From CAUJGQ01 sp042408665 (GTDB lineage Bacteria; Chloroflexota; Dehalococcoidia; CAUJGQ01): a stretch of DNA of 13,160 nt. Position 1 is the first letter of the stretch. Every line of letters starts with the position of its first letter. The notes under the pieces are model-generated. The model had not been told where the DNA came from. It did not search any database and was given only the letters and a program-made list of their open reading frames with translations. Shown piece by piece: positions 10,887 through 13,160 of the stretch. The translations under genes were made by a program, and so were the position numbers. The stretch is taken from NCBI GenBank assembly GCA_042408665.1, contig JBHOQW010000048.1, positions 1-13,160 on the forward strand. The letters are read 5' to 3'.

Positions 10887-13160
10887 ATGGCGGACATCGT
10901 TCAGGTCCTCAAGCTGGTCGCCGAGCTGGATGACAAGGGCATCCAGCAGCTCAAGACCGGGCTGGACGACGTAGAGGGATCGTCCGGCAAGGCGGCGGGC
11001 GCGCTGTCCAAGATCGGTCCCCTGGCCGCGGGGATCACCGTGGGCGGTATTGGGGCGCTGGCCGCTGGCATGGGTGCCAGCGTTAAGGTGGCGGCCGACT
11101 TCGAACAGAGCCTCGCCAACGTGGCCTCGGTCACCGGCGCCTCCAAGGATGAGCTCGCGGCCTTGCGCAAGGAGGCGCTCCAGGTCGGCAAGGATACCTC
11201 AAAGAGCGCCAGCGAGAGCGTGGAAGCCTTCGGCGAGCTGCTGAAGGCGGGCATGAGCGTCAAGGATGTGGTGGGCGGCGCCGGCCGCACGGTCGTGCAG
11301 CTCGCTGAGGCCACTGGCGAGGCCGTGCCGGAGATGGCGGCGCTGCTCTCCAACGCGCTCAACACGTTCGGGCTCGGCGCCGATCAGGCCGCCGACGTGG
11401 CCAACACCATCGCCCGCGCCGCCAACGCCAGCGCGATTGATGTCAAGGACCTGGCCTACTCCCTCCAAGCGGTGGGCCCGGTGGCGGCGCAGGCCGGGCT
11501 CAACATGGAGGACTTCGGCACGGCCATCGGCATCCTGGGCAACAACGCGCTCAAGGGCTCCGATGCCGGCACGTCGCTCAAGACCATGATCCTGTCCCTC
11601 ACGGCGCCCACCGATAAGGCCAAGGCGCTATTGGATGACCTGGGCGTCAAGGTCTTCGACGACACGGGCAAAATCCGCTCCTTCCGCGACATCATCGGCG
11701 ACCTCCAGAAGGCGATGGCGGGCATGAGCGATGAGCAGCGCTCGGGCGTGCTGAAGGACATCTTCGGCACCGACGCCATCCGCGCCGCGAACATCCTTTT
11801 AAAAGAAGGCGTTGAGGGCTGGGACCGCTTCCGTGAGGCGATGGCGCAGGCGCCCACGGTGGCCGACATGTCCAAGGCGCGCTTGCAAACGCTCCAGGGG
11901 CAGATGGAGCAGCTCAAGGGCAGCCTGGAGACGATGGCCATCATCGTGGGCGAGAAGGCCCTCCCGGGGCTCACCACGCTGGCCGAATGGGGGGTCAAGG
12001 GGCTCAACTGGCTGCTTGAGCAGCCCTGGGGGCAGATCGCCCAGGACATCGGGGACAAGATCGGCGGCATCATCCCCGACGGCGTAGGGGACAAGGCCAA
12101 GGGCCTCGTCGCGGATGTGGGCGGGGCGCTACCAGAACTGGGCCACATCGCGGGTGACGTGGCGGGCGATGTGGCCGGGGCGCTGGGCGGGCTGTGGCGG
12201 GATATCGGCCCGGATGCCCGCGAGACGGTGCGCCTCATCCTGGACACGCTGGGGGAGCTGGCCGGGGCGATCAAGACCATCCTGGAGCCGCCCACCAACT
12301 GGATACGCGATCACTGGCGCACCATCTGGGGCGACGTGCGCCAGGTGGTGGGCGTGGTCTGGGACCAGGTGAAGCTCGCTATCGAAACGGCGCTCAATCT
12401 CATCCAGGGCGTGGTCAAGGTCTTTCACGGCGTGATCACCGGTGACTGGCAGGAGGTCTGGGACGGGATCACGCAGATCGTTGACACCGCGAAGGACTAC
12501 CTGCTGGGCACGCTCAAGAACATGGTCGAGCTGGCCATGGCACCGTTTGACACCTTGGGGGCGATGGCCGGCTCCGCGTTCCAGGGCGTGCTGGACAAGG
12601 CGGGTGAGCTCAAGGACGGGCTGGCTGACCGCTGGCAGGACGTGCTCAACGGCGCCAGGGACAAGTGGAACGACCTGCGCGATGAGGTGGAACGGCTGGC
12701 CGGGGAGGTGAAGAACAAGGCGACGGCGCCTATCGACGCGGCCAAGCGGGTGCTGGATGGGCTATGGGATGACATCCACACAAAGGCCACGAACACGTGG
12801 ACCAGCCTGCGCAACGCGATTGGCGGCGCCAAGGACGACATGATCGGCGTCCTGAAGGCGCCGTTCGAGTGGTTCCGCGATAACGTGGGCGGCATCGTGC
12901 GCGCCGGCGGCAACGCGGTGATCGGCTTCCTCAACCGGGAGATCACCGGCTTCGAGAACATCGGCAACGCCATCGCCGATGCCATCAACTGGATCGCCAA
13001 CAAGATCGGCCTGGGCGACCTGATCCAGGGGCGGTTGTCCATCCCGCGCATCCCGGAGCTGGCGCGGGGCACGCGCTCCTTCGCGGGTGGCTGGGCCATC
13101 GTGGGCGAGGAGGGGCCGGAGCTGGTGCGACTGCCGCGCGGGGCGGAGGTGATCCCCGCC
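10887..13160 (+). CDS. Phage tail tape measure protein, TP901 type (3' end outside window)
   Basis: At least 758 residues, still open at the window edge. MADIVQVLKLVAELDDKGIQ starts the gene behind AAGGAG, which stands only one base before the ATG, so spacing is poor. A hydrophobic stretch (about 45-66) precedes the TP901 core: DFEQSLANVASVTGASKDEL (71-90), then AYSLQAVGPVAAQAGLNMED and FGTDAIRAANILLKEG (about 293-308), the hallmark end of this domain. The middle contains Trp- and Gly-rich helical repeats, such as WEQVWDGI-like segments near 490-560, typical of the rod that sets tail length. The edge region LARGTRSFAGGWAIVGEEGPELVRLPRGAEVIPA is a common C-terminal motif in tape measure proteins. 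The tail is probably long and flexible. A possible slippery heptamer lies at 11798-11804. Confidence 0.9.
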   Translation, partial: MADIVQVLKLVAELDDKGIQQLKTGLDDVEGSSGKAAGALSKIGPLAAGITVGGIGALAAGMGASVKVAADFEQSLANVASVTGASKDELAALRKEALQVGKDTSKSASESVEAFGELLKAGMSVKDVVGGAGRTVVQLAEATGEAVPEMAALLSNALNTFGLGADQAADVANTIARAANASAIDVKDLAYSLQAVGPVAAQAGLNMEDFGTAIGILGNNALKGSDAGTSLKTMILSLTAPTDKAKALLDDLGVKVFDDTGKIRSFRDIIGDLQKAMAGMSDEQRSGVLKDIFGTDAIRAANILLKEGVEGWDRFREAMAQAPTVADMSKARLQTLQGQMEQLKGSLETMAIIVGEKALPGLTTLAEWGVKGLNWLLEQPWGQIAQDIGDKIGGIIPDGVGDKAKGLVADVGGALPELGHIAGDVAGDVAGALGGLWRDIGPDARETVRLILDTLGELAGAIKTILEPPTNWIRDHWRTIWGDVRQVVGVVWDQVKLAIETALNLIQGVVKVFHGVITGDWQEVWDGITQIVDTAKDYLLGTLKNMVELAMAPFDTLGAMAGSAFQGVLDKAGELKDGLADRWQDVLNGARDKWNDLRDEVERLAGEVKNKATAPIDAAKRVLDGLWDDIHTKATNTWTSLRNAIGGAKDDMIGVLKAPFEWFRDNVGGIVRAGGNAVIGFLNREITGFENIGNAIADAINWIANKIGLGDLIQGRLSIPRIPELARGTRSFAGGWAIVGEEGPELVRLPRGAEVIPA

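Noticed and set aside
11456..12298. Minus-strand frame of 280 codons opposite the tape measure gene
   Set aside because: The plus-strand TP901 domain is intact throughout. The antisense product is Ser/Pro/Ala-rich without recognisable motifs.
1..13160. tRNA, rRNA, insertion sequences, integrase or attachment sites
   Set aside because: I looked for them and saw no cloverleaf, transposase, integrase-like frame or terminal inverted repeats with target duplications.

Overview
The window looks like part of a tailed-phage (siphovirus-type) genome or prophage in a high-GC bacterium. The evidence for high GC is the strong G/C bias at third codon positions, the many long antisense shadow frames, and the GC-rich short tandem repeats in the gaps between genes. 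The host phylum cannot be settled from the sequence. A Chloroflexota/Thermomicrobia-like or Actinomycetota-like host would fit, and that is only a guess.

Left part (1-1035). Two small leftward genes lie here: a one-domain HTH regulator and a GIY-YIG nuclease-like protein. They are followed by a gene-free control region packed with inverted repeats. Six copies of an 11-base element (AAAACCGGACA, three on each strand) build one large perfect hairpin and a set of mutually exclusive smaller ones. A candidate leftward promoter carries a palindrome in its spacer.

Accessory cassette (1036-4015, rightward). It holds a class I SAM-dependent methyltransferase, a GT4-type glycosyltransferase and three small cysteine-rich, probably zinc-binding proteins. 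Two of these share a CxxCH...RDPxTG motif and look like tandem relatives. No terminase or portal gene is visible, so if present they lie outside the window.

Head module (4020-8621). A near-consensus promoter (TTGACA, 18 bases, AATAAT) precedes a Mu gpI-type prohead protease whose reading frame is broken by one base near 4945. The C-terminal scaffold part has its own in-frame start behind a strong ribosome binding site, like Mu I/Z or lambda C/Nu3. Then come a gpD-like decoration protein, a gpE-family major capsid protein, a head-tail adaptor and a probable neck/tail-completion protein.

Tail module (8672-13160). It contains an HK97 gp10-like protein, the major tail protein, and two overlapping tail-assembly chaperone frames joined by a textbook -1 slippery heptamer (A AAA AAC). 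The last gene is a TP901-type tape measure protein that runs off the right edge.

Several gaps between genes hold a different short tandem repeat (8-, 13-, 11-, 9- and 6-base units). Two gaps share a diverged copy of the same 20-base element. The features of most interest are the AAAACCGGACA region, the frameshifted protease with a nested scaffold start, the programmed frameshift of the tail chaperones, and the methyltransferase/glycosyltransferase/zinc-protein cassette.
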